Shown: piece after piece, positions 25,302 through 33,622 of the stretch
How positions within the stretch are numbered: the stretch's first letter is position 1
How the letters are laid out: each line of letters begins with the position of its first letter
NCBI RefSeq assembly: GCF_000799465.1
Contig: NZ_JUGU01000001.1
Span: forward strand, 3,430,501-3,494,500
Direction: 5' to 3'
DNA from: Psychroserpens sp. Hel_I_66
Lineage (GTDB): Bacteria > Bacteroidota > Bacteroidia > Flavobacteriales > Flavobacteriaceae
DNA length: 64,000 nt
Notes under the pieces: model-generated
Databases searched by the model: none
What the model saw: only the letters and a program-made list of their open reading frames with translations
Told to the model about the DNA's origin: nothing
Program-made: the position numbers and the translations under genes

Positions 25302-26882
25302 ATGGAAATAGACAATCTCATAACAATACTTTCAATTATTGGTGTGGCCAGTACTGTTTTCTATACGATATTTAGAGTGAGCAAGTTTGCACTTTTCTTG
25401 AATTTCATAATGCTTTCCTGCTTGGTTTTCTATTTAACGGAACAGAACGAATTAGTATCGATTTTACTTTATCTGGTATGTCCTCTAATGTTAATTAATA
25501 TAGGACTATATGTTTTTTTGCATAAGACTGAAAATGCACAAAATAGCGATAGAAAGTATCAAGTCAATTTTGCTACGACTAAAGGAAATTTCAAGTTAGA
25601 TAATATTAAACGTGGCGCATCTATCATCGGTTCTGCAGGAAGTGGAAAGACCGAAAGTGTCGTTTATGGATTTCTCAAACATTTCCGAAAAGAGCGCTTT
25701 TGCGGAATCATTCACGACTATAAAGATTTTGAATTGACTGAAATGGCATACCCACTTTTCAAGGATAGTGATATCCCTTTTAAGGTCATTTCCTTTGATA
25801 AAATCATCCATAGAGTAAATCCTATCGCACCACGCTATTTAGAGAACGAGGAAAGCGTAAACGAAGTGTCACGGGTGTTAATCGAAAACCTTTTAGAGCA
25901 AAGGGAAAGCGGAACAACTGGCACGACAAAATTCTTCAACGATGCTGCGGAAGGGTTGATTGGTGGTTTGATTTGGAAACTGAAAACCGACTATCCAAAA
26001 TACTGTACGTTGCCACATTTGATAGCCATTTATCAAATACTCGATACCGATAGCCTTATCCAGTTCTTGGAAACCAACACCACATCGAGAGCGATGGCAG
26101 ATGCTTTTATTAGTGGGAAAGATTCGGATAGACAGACCGCTGGTGTAAAAAGTACTTTAGCCAATGCGCTGAAACGAATTAGTACACAACGTATTTTTAT
26201 GGCACTATCCGCAGACGAAGTGCCATTGAACATCAATAGCGAGGAAAATCCTGCAATCATTTCGGTAGTGAACAACCCTAAATATGAGACATCCTATTCG
26301 CCTGTTATCGCCACAATTATTCACACCATTACCAAGCAAATGAGTGTGCGAAATTCTAAACCTTCATTTTTGTTGATGGAAGAAGCACCTACGATTCGTT
26401 TATTGAATATGCACCGTATTCCGGCAACACTTAGAAGTTACGATATTGCCACCATATATGTGATGCAGGATAAGATACAGAATGATATGATGTATGGCGA
26501 TAAGGCAAGCAAAGCGATTTTGAGCAATCTATCCTACCAATTTTTCGGCAAGGTCAACGACCCAGATACTGCAAAATATTACGAGCGCTTTTTTGAAATT
26601 ATCAAAGATCCCACGAAAAGCATAAGTCGAGGTCACAATTTGGATTTCGATACAAGAATTACTACTGGCGAAAAGGAAATTCCGAAGATTAGAGCAGATG
26701 TCTTTTTCCGATTGAAACAAGGCGAGTTTATCACTTATGCGGACGGCAAAGATAAAAAGGTGCAGTTTAGATTGTCTAAGATTCAACGACAGCTTCCAGA
26801 AGAATCAAGACAATATTCTCAGGCAGATTTAGCGGCTAATTTTGAAAAAATTTATAGAGATGTAAAATCTATATTTAACTAA
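25302..26882 (+). CDS. Type IV coupling protein, TraG/TraD/VirD4-like ATPase
   Basis: 526 residues. Membrane segments lie in the first 75 residues, followed by the Walker A motif GSAGSGKTES near 110-119. SFLLMEEAPTIR near residue 365 supplies the Walker B region, followed by a TraM-recognition-type end. It would bring the relaxase-DNA complex to the mating channel encoded by the leftward tra operon at 29811-36586. Its place directly after the relaxase gene is standard for these elements. Confidence 0.88.
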   Translation: MEIDNLITILSIIGVASTVFYTIFRVSKFALFLNFIMLSCLVFYLTEQNELVSILLYLVCPLMLINIGLYVFLHKTENAQNSDRKYQVNFATTKGNFKLDNIKRGASIIGSAGSGKTESVVYGFLKHFRKERFCGIIHDYKDFELTEMAYPLFKDSDIPFKVISFDKIIHRVNPIAPRYLENEESVNEVSRVLIENLLEQRESGTTGTTKFFNDAAEGLIGGLIWKLKTDYPKYCTLPHLIAIYQILDTDSLIQFLETNTTSRAMADAFISGKDSDRQTAGVKSTLANALKRISTQRIFMALSADEVPLNINSEENPAIISVVNNPKYETSYSPVIATIIHTITKQMSVRNSKPSFLLMEEAPTIRLLNMHRIPATLRSYDIATIYVMQDKIQNDMMYGDKASKAILSNLSYQFFGKVNDPDTAKYYERFFEIIKDPTKSISRGHNLDFDTRITTGEKEIPKIRADVFFRLKQGEFITYADGKDKKVQFRLSKIQRQLPEESRQYSQADLAANFEKIYRDVKSIFN

Positions 26883-26956
26883 TTTAAAGAGTGATGCTAT
26901 ATTTAAAAATTATGATTTCGCTATTTTTGACAGGATAACAGTATATTTATGACTGG

Positions 26957-26986
26957 TAAAATAAGTTTTAAATTGTACTTATTTTA
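26957..26986. promoter_or_regulatory. Perfect 10-bp inverted repeat before the Mrr-like gene
   Basis: TAAAATAAGT (26957-26966) and ACTTATTTTA (26977-26986) are exact inverted copies with a 10-bp spacer, ending 9 bp before the ATG at 26996. It has no following T-run and no GC, so an operator is more likely than a terminator. No regulator gene is adjacent. Confidence 0.45.
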
Positions 26987-26995
26987 ATGCTTTAA

Positions 26996-28489
26996 ATGAA
27001 AATAGAGAACGCTGAAGAAATACAAGAACTAAAAGCAATTGTTGAAAAATTATGTAAAAAACATCATTTAATCATACAAATCGCCGAGGATAATTATTTT
27101 AAGATATTTACGGACCAATCCTCTGGTATTACACTTTTTCTTCAGTTAGATGAGAACCAAAATTTATCATTTTACTTTCTTCAGAGAACATACGATGTGT
27201 TTTATACTGGTGATAGGTCTGATGCGCACGTAGTTCTAAGTTTGATGTTTACAGCTTTCTTGAGGTTCTACAAGTCAGGAATTTCTTGTGAGCAATTTGA
27301 TATTGCCCATCCTGCCGTTCAAGATGAAATATGGGGAAGGTATTTGGTGCCTATTCAAGTCCCAATTTTACACGGAATATCGACTGCTAAACAACTTATT
27401 GAAGTTGTCACGGAAATTATAGAAATGGTTGCATTTTGGCGAGAAAGCTTATGGTATTTTACTGGCTGCCCTTGTGATAAATGTATGAAAAATGAGAATA
27501 TTGATAATTCAAATTACAAGTATTCACTTGAGGATATCGAAGATTTGTTCTCAGATTTGCATAGCATATCCAGCCGTAATAATTATGGGGACCGTGAACG
27601 ACCTGAATGGGTGTATTTCTATGACATAGAAGAGGAAGTTACTATGATAAAATCAAGTAGCCTAGCAAAATTTCTCAAGGCAACATTGCAGTTGTGTACA
27701 GATAAAACTGAACAGTTGAAAGGACAGAATGGGACATTCGTTCTAAGCGACAATATAAAAAATTTTGTTCACGATGATACCAACTCTGAAATGGATGAGT
27801 ACTTTAAAAAAGTAAATACAAACGGTAAATTAAAAGGATATCCAGTTATTCCAATGGAAAATATGATTGTAACCGTTATGGATGATTACATCATTGCCTT
27901 AGGTAGAATATGTGGATTTGAAGAATATAAAAAAGAAAGGGAAATCATCAGAAAGCGGCATAATAGAGAGTCAGAACTTCTATTCCCGATTCCACAGTTC
28001 AAATGGAAAGAAAAGGTCTGTCCAGACCAATTTGAATTATTAGTTAAAGCACTATTGGAACGTGAACCAAATGTAAAAAGTGTAAGAAGACCGGCACCCA
28101 TAAATCAAGGTGATAAGGGTAGAGATTTAATTATTGAGTGGAATGTAATAAATGAGTATATGTCCGATACCGCACCGCCAAGAATATTGATTAAAGTTGT
28201 AGGGCAGTGCAAATCTGGAACATCTACAATTGGAAAAGGCAAGGTTCTGGACATTAGAGATACGGTAGAGACTCACGATTCTCAAGGATTTTTTTTGGCA
28301 GTTAATACTCAAGTTTCTGCACCATTAACCGAAAAACTTGAATCACTAAAGTCAAAAGGCTTATGGGTCTCTTGGTGGAATAGGGATGATATTGAGATGC
28401 GCCTTTCTAAAAACCAAGATTTAATTCCCAATTTTCCAAAAGTTATAACATCCAGGGACAAAATAAAATTTGTAGACAAAGAAGATTAG
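26996..28489 (+). CDS. Restriction endonuclease-like protein with C-terminal Mrr-type domain
   Basis: 497 residues. The C-terminal part begins with CPDQFELLVKALLEREPNVKSVRRPAPINQGDKGRDLIIEW (from about residue 338), then ILIKVVGQCKSG. The GDKGRDL Asp and the QCK Lys fit the D...QxK form of the Mrr/PD-(D/E)XK core. NTQVSAPLTEKLESLKSKGLWVSWW follows, as in Mrr-like nucleases that read modified or special DNA. The N-terminal 330 residues are unrecognised and include a CPCDKCMKN Cys cluster near 160 that could bind zinc. It converges on a methyltransferase gene. Confidence 0.72.
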   Translation: MKIENAEEIQELKAIVEKLCKKHHLIIQIAEDNYFKIFTDQSSGITLFLQLDENQNLSFYFLQRTYDVFYTGDRSDAHVVLSLMFTAFLRFYKSGISCEQFDIAHPAVQDEIWGRYLVPIQVPILHGISTAKQLIEVVTEIIEMVAFWRESLWYFTGCPCDKCMKNENIDNSNYKYSLEDIEDLFSDLHSISSRNNYGDRERPEWVYFYDIEEEVTMIKSSSLAKFLKATLQLCTDKTEQLKGQNGTFVLSDNIKNFVHDDTNSEMDEYFKKVNTNGKLKGYPVIPMENMIVTVMDDYIIALGRICGFEEYKKEREIIRKRHNRESELLFPIPQFKWKEKVCPDQFELLVKALLEREPNVKSVRRPAPINQGDKGRDLIIEWNVINEYMSDTAPPRILIKVVGQCKSGTSTIGKGKVLDIRDTVETHDSQGFFLAVNTQVSAPLTEKLESLKSKGLWVSWWNRDDIEMRLSKNQDLIPNFPKVITSRDKIKFVDKED

Positions 28490-28501
28490 TTTTATAACAT
28501 A

Positions 28502-28533
28502 ACTGTCCTCACAATCTTAAGGACAGTCTTTGT
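28502..28533 (+). terminator. Hairpin terminator after the Mrr-like gene
   Basis: ACTGTCCT and AGGACAGT form a perfect 8-bp stem around a 10-nt loop 13 bp after the stop, followed by a loose CTTTGTTT tract. Confidence 0.65.
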
Positions 28534-28548
28534 TTAGAATTTTTAATC

Positions 28549-28608
28549 TTAGGTGGTCAAATAGGTGGTCAAATAGGTGGTGTAATAGGTGGTGTAATAG
28601 GTGGTGAA
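28549..28608. repeat. Five tandem 12-bp repeats (ATAGGTGGT-NNN)
   Basis: Five units of ATAGGTGGT plus CAA, CAA, GTA, GTA and GAA (the first begins TTAGG) lie between two convergent genes. In the forward frame they would read as IGGQ/IGGV repeats and run to a TAA at 28638, but the frame has a stop at 28495 and no start codon. The period of 12 and the third-position pattern suggest a relic of a coding repeat. Confidence 0.7.
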
Positions 28609-28660
28609 AAAAGTGATTTAATTGATTCGATTGAATAAAATTTCAAACTAAAACGCGCTA

Positions 28661-29338
28661 TTATAAGTAATTATCCATCCCAAATAATCTTGGTGAAGCA
28701 CTTGCCAAGTTTTTTCGGCCATTGTTACAATAGTCAGCTTCAATCTCAAAAACAATACAATTCCTATTGGTCTGTTTACTGGCAATGGCTGTTGAGCAAC
28801 TTCCGCCAAAGGTATCTAAGACTAAATCCCCAGGTGTTGTACTTTTTTCAATTAAGTAACTAATTAGCTCTACCGGTTTTTCTGTAGGATGGTTATTGTT
28901 TTTGGTTTTAGCAGATTTTAAAATATTACAATCGCGTTTACCATTCAATTTTTTACTTCCGTTACTGCAAAAAATAATCATTTCATACTTTGGTGCATAG
29001 TCGCCTTTTAGGTCACCAGTTCCGTGATTTTCCTTTTCCCATATTAGGATGTTTTTTATTCTAAATTCTTTATCAAGAAAAAACTTGAAGACTTCCACGT
29101 TATGCCAAGAGCAGAATACATAGAGATGCGCATTATTTTTACACACGCGCTTCAATTCTTTTACCCAATAATCTAACCAATCTAAGTTATCGTCGTTTGG
29201 CATTTTTTTATGCTTCTTACCTCGCTTATTACTTCTGTATTTGATGCCATAAGGTGGGTCGGTCAGTACCAAGTCTACGCTACCATTAGCAACGGACTTA
29301 ATACCGATATTCCAGTCTATATTTAGTATTTTTTGCAT
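28661..29338 (-). CDS. Solo DNA methyltransferase (N4-cytosine/N6-adenine type)
   Basis: 225 residues. LVLTDPPYGIKY (about 24-35) is motif IV (DPPY). TEKPVELISYLIEKSTTPGDLVLDTFGGSCSTAIAS (about 153-188) contains motif X and motif I (FGGS) in the order of beta-class enzymes. It uses S-adenosylmethionine to methylate an exocyclic amine in DNA. The enzyme is short, with little room for a target-recognition domain between motifs. It is convergent with the Mrr-like nuclease and might protect against it, or act alone as an element-borne anti-restriction methylase. Confidence 0.85.
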   Translation of the reverse strand: MQKILNIDWNIGIKSVANGSVDLVLTDPPYGIKYRSNKRGKKHKKMPNDDNLDWLDYWVKELKRVCKNNAHLYVFCSWHNVEVFKFFLDKEFRIKNILIWEKENHGTGDLKGDYAPKYEMIIFCSNGSKKLNGKRDCNILKSAKTKNNNHPTEKPVELISYLIEKSTTPGDLVLDTFGGSCSTAIASKQTNRNCIVFEIEADYCNNGRKNLASASPRLFGMDNYL

Positions 29339-29441
29339 CTGTTACACAGATTGGTTTCGTTACAATTAGAGCATAGTTATAGCTATTCAGCACCAATAAA
29401 AGGCTGACATCACTTTAATAAATACAGAGAAATTAATCTAT

Positions 29442-29804
29442 TTAAAAAGGCCCTTTTTCCCTCGGACCATTATGCGTGACCTTCCATTGGTCATCCTCTT
29501 GAACCAACTTAAAAACACCAGGTTTGCCATCATAAGATGTACTATATTTTACCCAAGTCGCTTCACCATCGACAGCTTCATCCAAGATGTCAACCTCGAT
29601 TTCCTTTTCGGTGTCTGGTATCATATCTAATAACGTATTCAAACTGGCATATCCTTCTGATGTGGTATGCTTTTTTAGGGTAGATTTATCTTTTGAAAAG
29701 AAACTTTCCGCTACGATTGTTGCAGTTTCTGCGGGCGACAAATTTTTATTTCCTGAACAGGAAATGAATAGTAGTATTAACGAGCAAATGACTATTTTTT
29801 TCAT
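29442..29804 (-). CDS. Small lipoprotein at the end of the tra operon (DUF4878-like)
   Basis: 120 residues with a lipobox signal (LLFISC near residue 16). The mature part has the NTF2-like pattern of small DUF4878 lipoproteins (TATIVAESFFSKD...LVQEDDQWKVT). It lies 6 bp after TraN and is the last gene of the leftward conjugation operon. Its place may correspond to accessory proteins such as TraO/TraQ in Bacteroides elements, but the sequence does not show that relation. Confidence 0.7.
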   Translation of the reverse strand: MKKIVICSLILLFISCSGNKNLSPAETATIVAESFFSKDKSTLKKHTTSEGYASLNTLLDMIPDTEKEIEVDILDEAVDGEATWVKYSTSYDGKPGVFKLVQEDDQWKVTHNGPREKGPF

Positions 29805-29810
29805 AATATT

Positions 29811-30641
29811 CTAATTTGGATTATTAATATATCTATGTGATATTTTCAGTTCTATATTGCGTTCGCCATTTTTCTCGTTCAGTTCCAAAATTGCCCTACG
29901 GTCATTGGATAATGAAAATTTGGGCATCACATATACAAAGCGAGCCATTTCATTTTCCTTAATTTTAGACGGCAGATTATGTTTGTACATCGGTTCTTGA
30001 TAGAGACGTTGCAACGATTTTCTTTTACCTTTTTGCCGAGTTTCAATCGAAAGGTTCAAGAAATTCAAATCGTAATCCAATGTAGAATTATTCTTAATTT
30101 GAATAACGAAGTAGAGTTCTTCTTTATCAAAAACAATATTCTCAATGCTCAAAATCACACCACTTTTTCGTTTTGTGAAGTAACCAAATCGTAGACCTCT
30201 TTCAAGAAGATACGAGCAGAATTTTTGGTAATAATAGGTTTTATTATCTACAAGTTCTTCAGAAGATTCAACAAGCGTCGAATCAGTTACAATCGGTTTT
30301 TCATTACCGATACTATTTGATAGCGGAATGAAATAATTGAGCTTAGAGAGCTGTTTTTTATATCTTATAATATACGAAAAAATTGAACCATTTCTATTGA
30401 CTACCAGAAGATTACTTTCCTTTCCTGGCTTTGCTTGAAGAAGCCCAAAATACTGTTCTTTTTCACGATTGTATGTAAATACAAAATTATCTGAACCAGT
30501 AATACCTTGCCGTATAGGTTCTGGAAAGAATAGCGCAACGTTTTTGGTGTCGTTGGCATAAATGGTGTCGAGAACTTTGGTTGTTTGAGCTTTCGTGAAA
30601 GGGGAAATCAGTATCGCAAATATTAAAATTGTTGCTCTCAT
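29811..30641 (-). CDS. traN: Conjugative transfer protein TraN (DUF4138)
   Basis: 276 residues with a signal peptide (about 1-18). KVLDTIYANDTKNVALFFPEPIRQGITGSDNFVFTYN near the N-terminus, then LLVVNRNGSIFSYIIRY, is the recognisable TraN pattern of Bacteroidota conjugative transposons, the VirB9-like part of the outer-membrane core of the mating channel. It overlaps traM by 4 bp (ATGA). Confidence 0.85.
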   Translation of the reverse strand: MRATILIFAILISPFTKAQTTKVLDTIYANDTKNVALFFPEPIRQGITGSDNFVFTYNREKEQYFGLLQAKPGKESNLLVVNRNGSIFSYIIRYKKQLSKLNYFIPLSNSIGNEKPIVTDSTLVESSEELVDNKTYYYQKFCSYLLERGLRFGYFTKRKSGVILSIENIVFDKEELYFVIQIKNNSTLDYDLNFLNLSIETRQKGKRKSLQRLYQEPMYKHNLPSKIKENEMARFVYVMPKFSLSNDRRAILELNEKNGERNIELKISHRYINNPN

Positions 30642-31567
30642 AATTTAGGTTTTAGAATTAATTTATAATTATTCAATACCATAACTTTTACGTTTCGGTT
30701 GTTACGTCTGAGTACTTTGGATATACCACCAATTTGTGGTACGGTAGGAATGTTGATATCGCCAATAATATCGTCCAAGACTTCGGTGGTGGCTTCTGCC
30801 CGAAAATTGTTCTGTACATAAATACCTTCACTACCATCAGATAAATCAAAAGCTTTGAGTTTTGTAGGATGGTGCTTAATGTTTTCAATTTCAATGAGCG
30901 CACGATTAGGTTGAAAGCTTATAAAACCGAAAATAGGTGTGTTCTTTGGCATCAGCTTACCATTGATGGTAGCTGTTTTGGTAAGTCGCATTCGTAATCT
31001 GGTATTCGCTTTGACTATTTGGTCGCCATCTACAACCACGTAAATTGTTTCATCTGTATTACCAATGATTGAAACCTCATTGGGTTTTGGCGAAGCAGCA
31101 AAGAACAATTGATGTTCTAAGCCTAATTCTTTGGCTTCAATTTTTTGTTCCCGCTTTACTTCAGCAGAATCAATTTTTGATATCGCTTTGCGAACAGTTC
31201 TTTTCTGTCCTAAGTTTTGGTATCGTTTCGATGTATATTGAATTTTGCCAGCTTCATAGATGCTATCTACAATACGCTCTTTTTCGCGTTCTGGTAAATC
31301 TGGGTCGTAGAATCCAAAGGAATCAATCAGCTTTTCATCGTAGATGCTGGGCGCGTTATTTTCACGAACTTTCTTTAAGTCATTTATAGCATCCAGTTTA
31401 GAGTCGTATTCTTTTTGGTTTTCCTCTAAATCAGGTACCAAGGTCTGTTTTAGGTTTTCAATTTCAGTATCATCATCGCCCAATACCATTACAGAATAGG
31501 AAATCAGGAATATAAAAATCACAGCCAATACGGCAGCGAATACTATTTTATTCTTTTCAACTTTCAT
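30638..31567 (-). CDS. traM: Conjugative transfer protein TraM (VirB10-like)
   Basis: 309 residues. A single N-terminal membrane segment (about 8-28) is followed by a charged linker and a C-terminal domain with GNTDETIYVVVDGDQIVKANTRLRMRLTKTATINGKLMPKNTPIFGFISF, the TraM core. It would span the periplasm and connect inner and outer membrane complexes of the type IV secretion channel, as VirB10 does. It overlaps traK by 11 bp. Confidence 0.87.
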   Translation of the reverse strand: MKVEKNKIVFAAVLAVIFIFLISYSVMVLGDDDTEIENLKQTLVPDLEENQKEYDSKLDAINDLKKVRENNAPSIYDEKLIDSFGFYDPDLPEREKERIVDSIYEAGKIQYTSKRYQNLGQKRTVRKAISKIDSAEVKREQKIEAKELGLEHQLFFAASPKPNEVSIIGNTDETIYVVVDGDQIVKANTRLRMRLTKTATINGKLMPKNTPIFGFISFQPNRALIEIENIKHHPTKLKAFDLSDGSEGIYVQNNFRAEATTEVLDDIIGDINIPTVPQIGGISKVLRRNNRNVKVMVLNNYKLILKPKL

Positions 31568-32171
31568 CGTTTAGTTTTTTTAAGGTGTTCTCGAAGTAAT
31601 TTGTAATTAGAAGTCCGTGCGGATTATTGGGAAAGTTTCGGTCAACCATAATCAGGTTTCCTGTTGAAACCAATTCGTAGGTGTCAATTATTGAACCTCT
31701 GTTAATTTCAAAAATGGTGGTGGTTGTAAAACTATATGAGCCATTATTTTCGTTTATCCTTGAGTCAGTACTCAATACTTTTTGAACCAATGAATACTGA
31801 AGTAATCGGTTATAAACGCCATCCGCTTTTTTCTGACGGTAAAGATTATCCACAGAGCTATTGCCTAACCAAAGTGCTTTTTCCAAATTCCTTTCATAGT
31901 TACTGGCATCGATGTTATAGAAGTAGTTGTGAAACAAGTCTAAATGTGCCAGAGCTTCGACTCTAAAATTCTCTTTTTGAGTTACGAGCTTCAGGGGAAT
32001 TATACTGCCATCTGTATTGATTGCAAAAGCACTATTGAGCGCTTTTTGATTTGTATTGAATACCATCCAAACTGAAAAGGTACTGGACAGTAAGGCACAG
32101 ACAACAACTGCCAAAACGATAAACCGATTCAATTTTAGGACGTTATAAATATTTTTGTATGGTGTTTTCAT
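31557..32171 (-). CDS. traK: Conjugative transfer protein TraK (VirB8-like)
   Basis: 204 residues with one membrane segment (about 17-36) and a periplasmic NTF2-like domain. The start TPYKNIYNVLKLNRFIVLAVVV and the DGSIIPLKL...EALAHLDLFHNYFYNID pattern are typical of TraK. The family forms part of the inner-membrane platform. It follows traJ by 20 bp. Confidence 0.87.
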   Translation of the reverse strand: MKTPYKNIYNVLKLNRFIVLAVVVCALLSSTFSVWMVFNTNQKALNSAFAINTDGSIIPLKLVTQKENFRVEALAHLDLFHNYFYNIDASNYERNLEKALWLGNSSVDNLYRQKKADGVYNRLLQYSLVQKVLSTDSRINENNGSYSFTTTTIFEINRGSIIDTYELVSTGNLIMVDRNFPNNPHGLLITNYFENTLKKLNDES

Positions 32172-32191
32172 ATTCTTATTTTTAATCTGCC

Positions 32192-33034
32192 TTAGGCAGT
32201 AAACAATCTGAGCGTAAAGGACGTTGCTCGTTTGTACAATTTGAATTTCAGGAATACAATAAATGCAACAGAACCTAATTGAACAACAGGCGCAAAAAAG
32301 CCTTGACCTGTATCAGTTCCAAATAAATTGACCCAAAAATTGGTGTTGATTTCCGTATAAATTGCATTAACAAATACATTGACTAAAAAGAATGCCGGCA
32401 CTAACATATATACAGCAGCATACAACTTGAAGAATGTATAAGCAAGTGAACGGAATTTTTCAAATACTGCAAGGCTAATGACCAAAGGGAAGAACGCTTG
32501 CATTATCCCCAAAAGGAAAAAACGCTCTGCCAAAAACAACGGATAAATGAATAGGTCAAGAATCCAAAGTATAGTGCTTAGAATAAATGCCAATATCTTA
32601 AACCCATACAATGGTGTTACTAAAGCTTCGTATAAAAGGGTCATTGCTGAGCTCGCAGCATCAAAAAGACTTACGTCTTCCTCTAACGGAATGTCCTGCA
32701 TTTGTAATGGTAATAACGCAGGTGCTGTGCCCCTATACTGCCCCTCGATGGCTACCAATATCCCATCGAAAAACCCTAATACCTGCGTTGAGAAAATTAC
32801 TAATATGACAATGGCAAAATTCTTCATCAAGTCCCCTGGACTCAATCCCCAAGTATAACCGTCTTTATCCGCAACACCTTCATTGTACTTTTTCAGAATG
32901 TTAACCAGAAAGAACAGGACAGCAAGCGTTTTCATTCCGGCAATAGTGTATTGCGAAAAGCTGCTGCTCTGTATGGTCTGGAACACCGTATCGATGTATT
33001 CCAACCCAATCCCTAAAAGTATGGTAGCGGTCAT
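32192..33034 (-). CDS. traJ: Conjugative transfer protein TraJ (VirB6-like)
   Basis: 280 residues with about seven membrane segments, including a conserved central stretch around GFKILAFILSTILWILDLF and FPLVISLAVFEKFRSLAYTFFKLY. This polytopic protein would form the inner-membrane channel. It is somewhat shorter than Bacteroides TraJ. It is separated from traI by 2 bp. Confidence 0.85.
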   Translation of the reverse strand: MTATILLGIGLEYIDTVFQTIQSSSFSQYTIAGMKTLAVLFFLVNILKKYNEGVADKDGYTWGLSPGDLMKNFAIVILVIFSTQVLGFFDGILVAIEGQYRGTAPALLPLQMQDIPLEEDVSLFDAASSAMTLLYEALVTPLYGFKILAFILSTILWILDLFIYPLFLAERFFLLGIMQAFFPLVISLAVFEKFRSLAYTFFKLYAAVYMLVPAFFLVNVFVNAIYTEINTNFWVNLFGTDTGQGFFAPVVQLGSVAFIVFLKFKLYKRATSFTLRLFTA

Positions 33035-33036
33035 TT

Positions 33037-33618
33037 TTAGTAATCTGTTTCTCGATTATTGACTTTATCCTGCATTTTTCTGAAAGAAATAATATCTCGA
33101 TACCGTTTTGTTTTCGTTGTGATGGTAGAAACCATTTGCTTGGATTCCAGTTCTTTTGCTTTCAGGATTTGAGCACGTTCGGCATCGCTCATTTTTAGGT
33201 AATCGCTGGACAGCACTTCATCAATGAAGTCAACCGTCTCTAATGAATTTTGAACTATTGCATCAAATGATTCCATAACTCTTGAAACTTCATCGGGTTT
33301 GATGTAGCGCGAGTTTAAAATGTCCTGTAAATCATTTTGCATTACATTAATAAGGCGCTGATTATTGTCTGCAATTTCTTGGACAGCGTTGAGTTGTTGA
33401 ACTACGCTTGATACTTGCTCGATGGCTTCTTTAGCATCCTTTAGGAATTTTACAGACTTAATCATTTGAGCGGTCTGTTTACCTGATTCCAATAGTTGTT
33501 TTACCAAACTGATAAAATTGGTATTGTCATAAGTGGGCATTCCTTGTGCAGTAGCTTTACCTGACATAAACAAGGTCAGGGATACAGTCATTAATAAAAT
33601 TTTAATTTTTGTCTTCAT
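33037..33618 (-). CDS. Conjugative transfer protein TraI-like (DUF4141, VirB5-like)
   Basis: 193 residues with a cleavable signal (ending GKATAQ near 25). The mature protein is almost entirely helical (LVKQLLESGKQTAQMIKSVKFLKDAKEAIEQVSSVVQQL), as in VirB5-type minor pilus or adhesion proteins. The position between the VirB4-like ATPase and TraJ is that of Bacteroides TraI. Confidence 0.75.
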   Translation of the reverse strand: MKTKIKILLMTVSLTLFMSGKATAQGMPTYDNTNFISLVKQLLESGKQTAQMIKSVKFLKDAKEAIEQVSSVVQQLNAVQEIADNNQRLINVMQNDLQDILNSRYIKPDEVSRVMESFDAIVQNSLETVDFIDEVLSSDYLKMSDAERAQILKAKELESKQMVSTITTKTKRYRDIISFRKMQDKVNNRETDY

Positions 33619-33622
33619 AATA

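Noticed and set aside
28549..28608. Tandem 12-bp repeats considered as a CRISPR array
   Set aside because: Units are contiguous with no unique spacers, and the unit is far too short.
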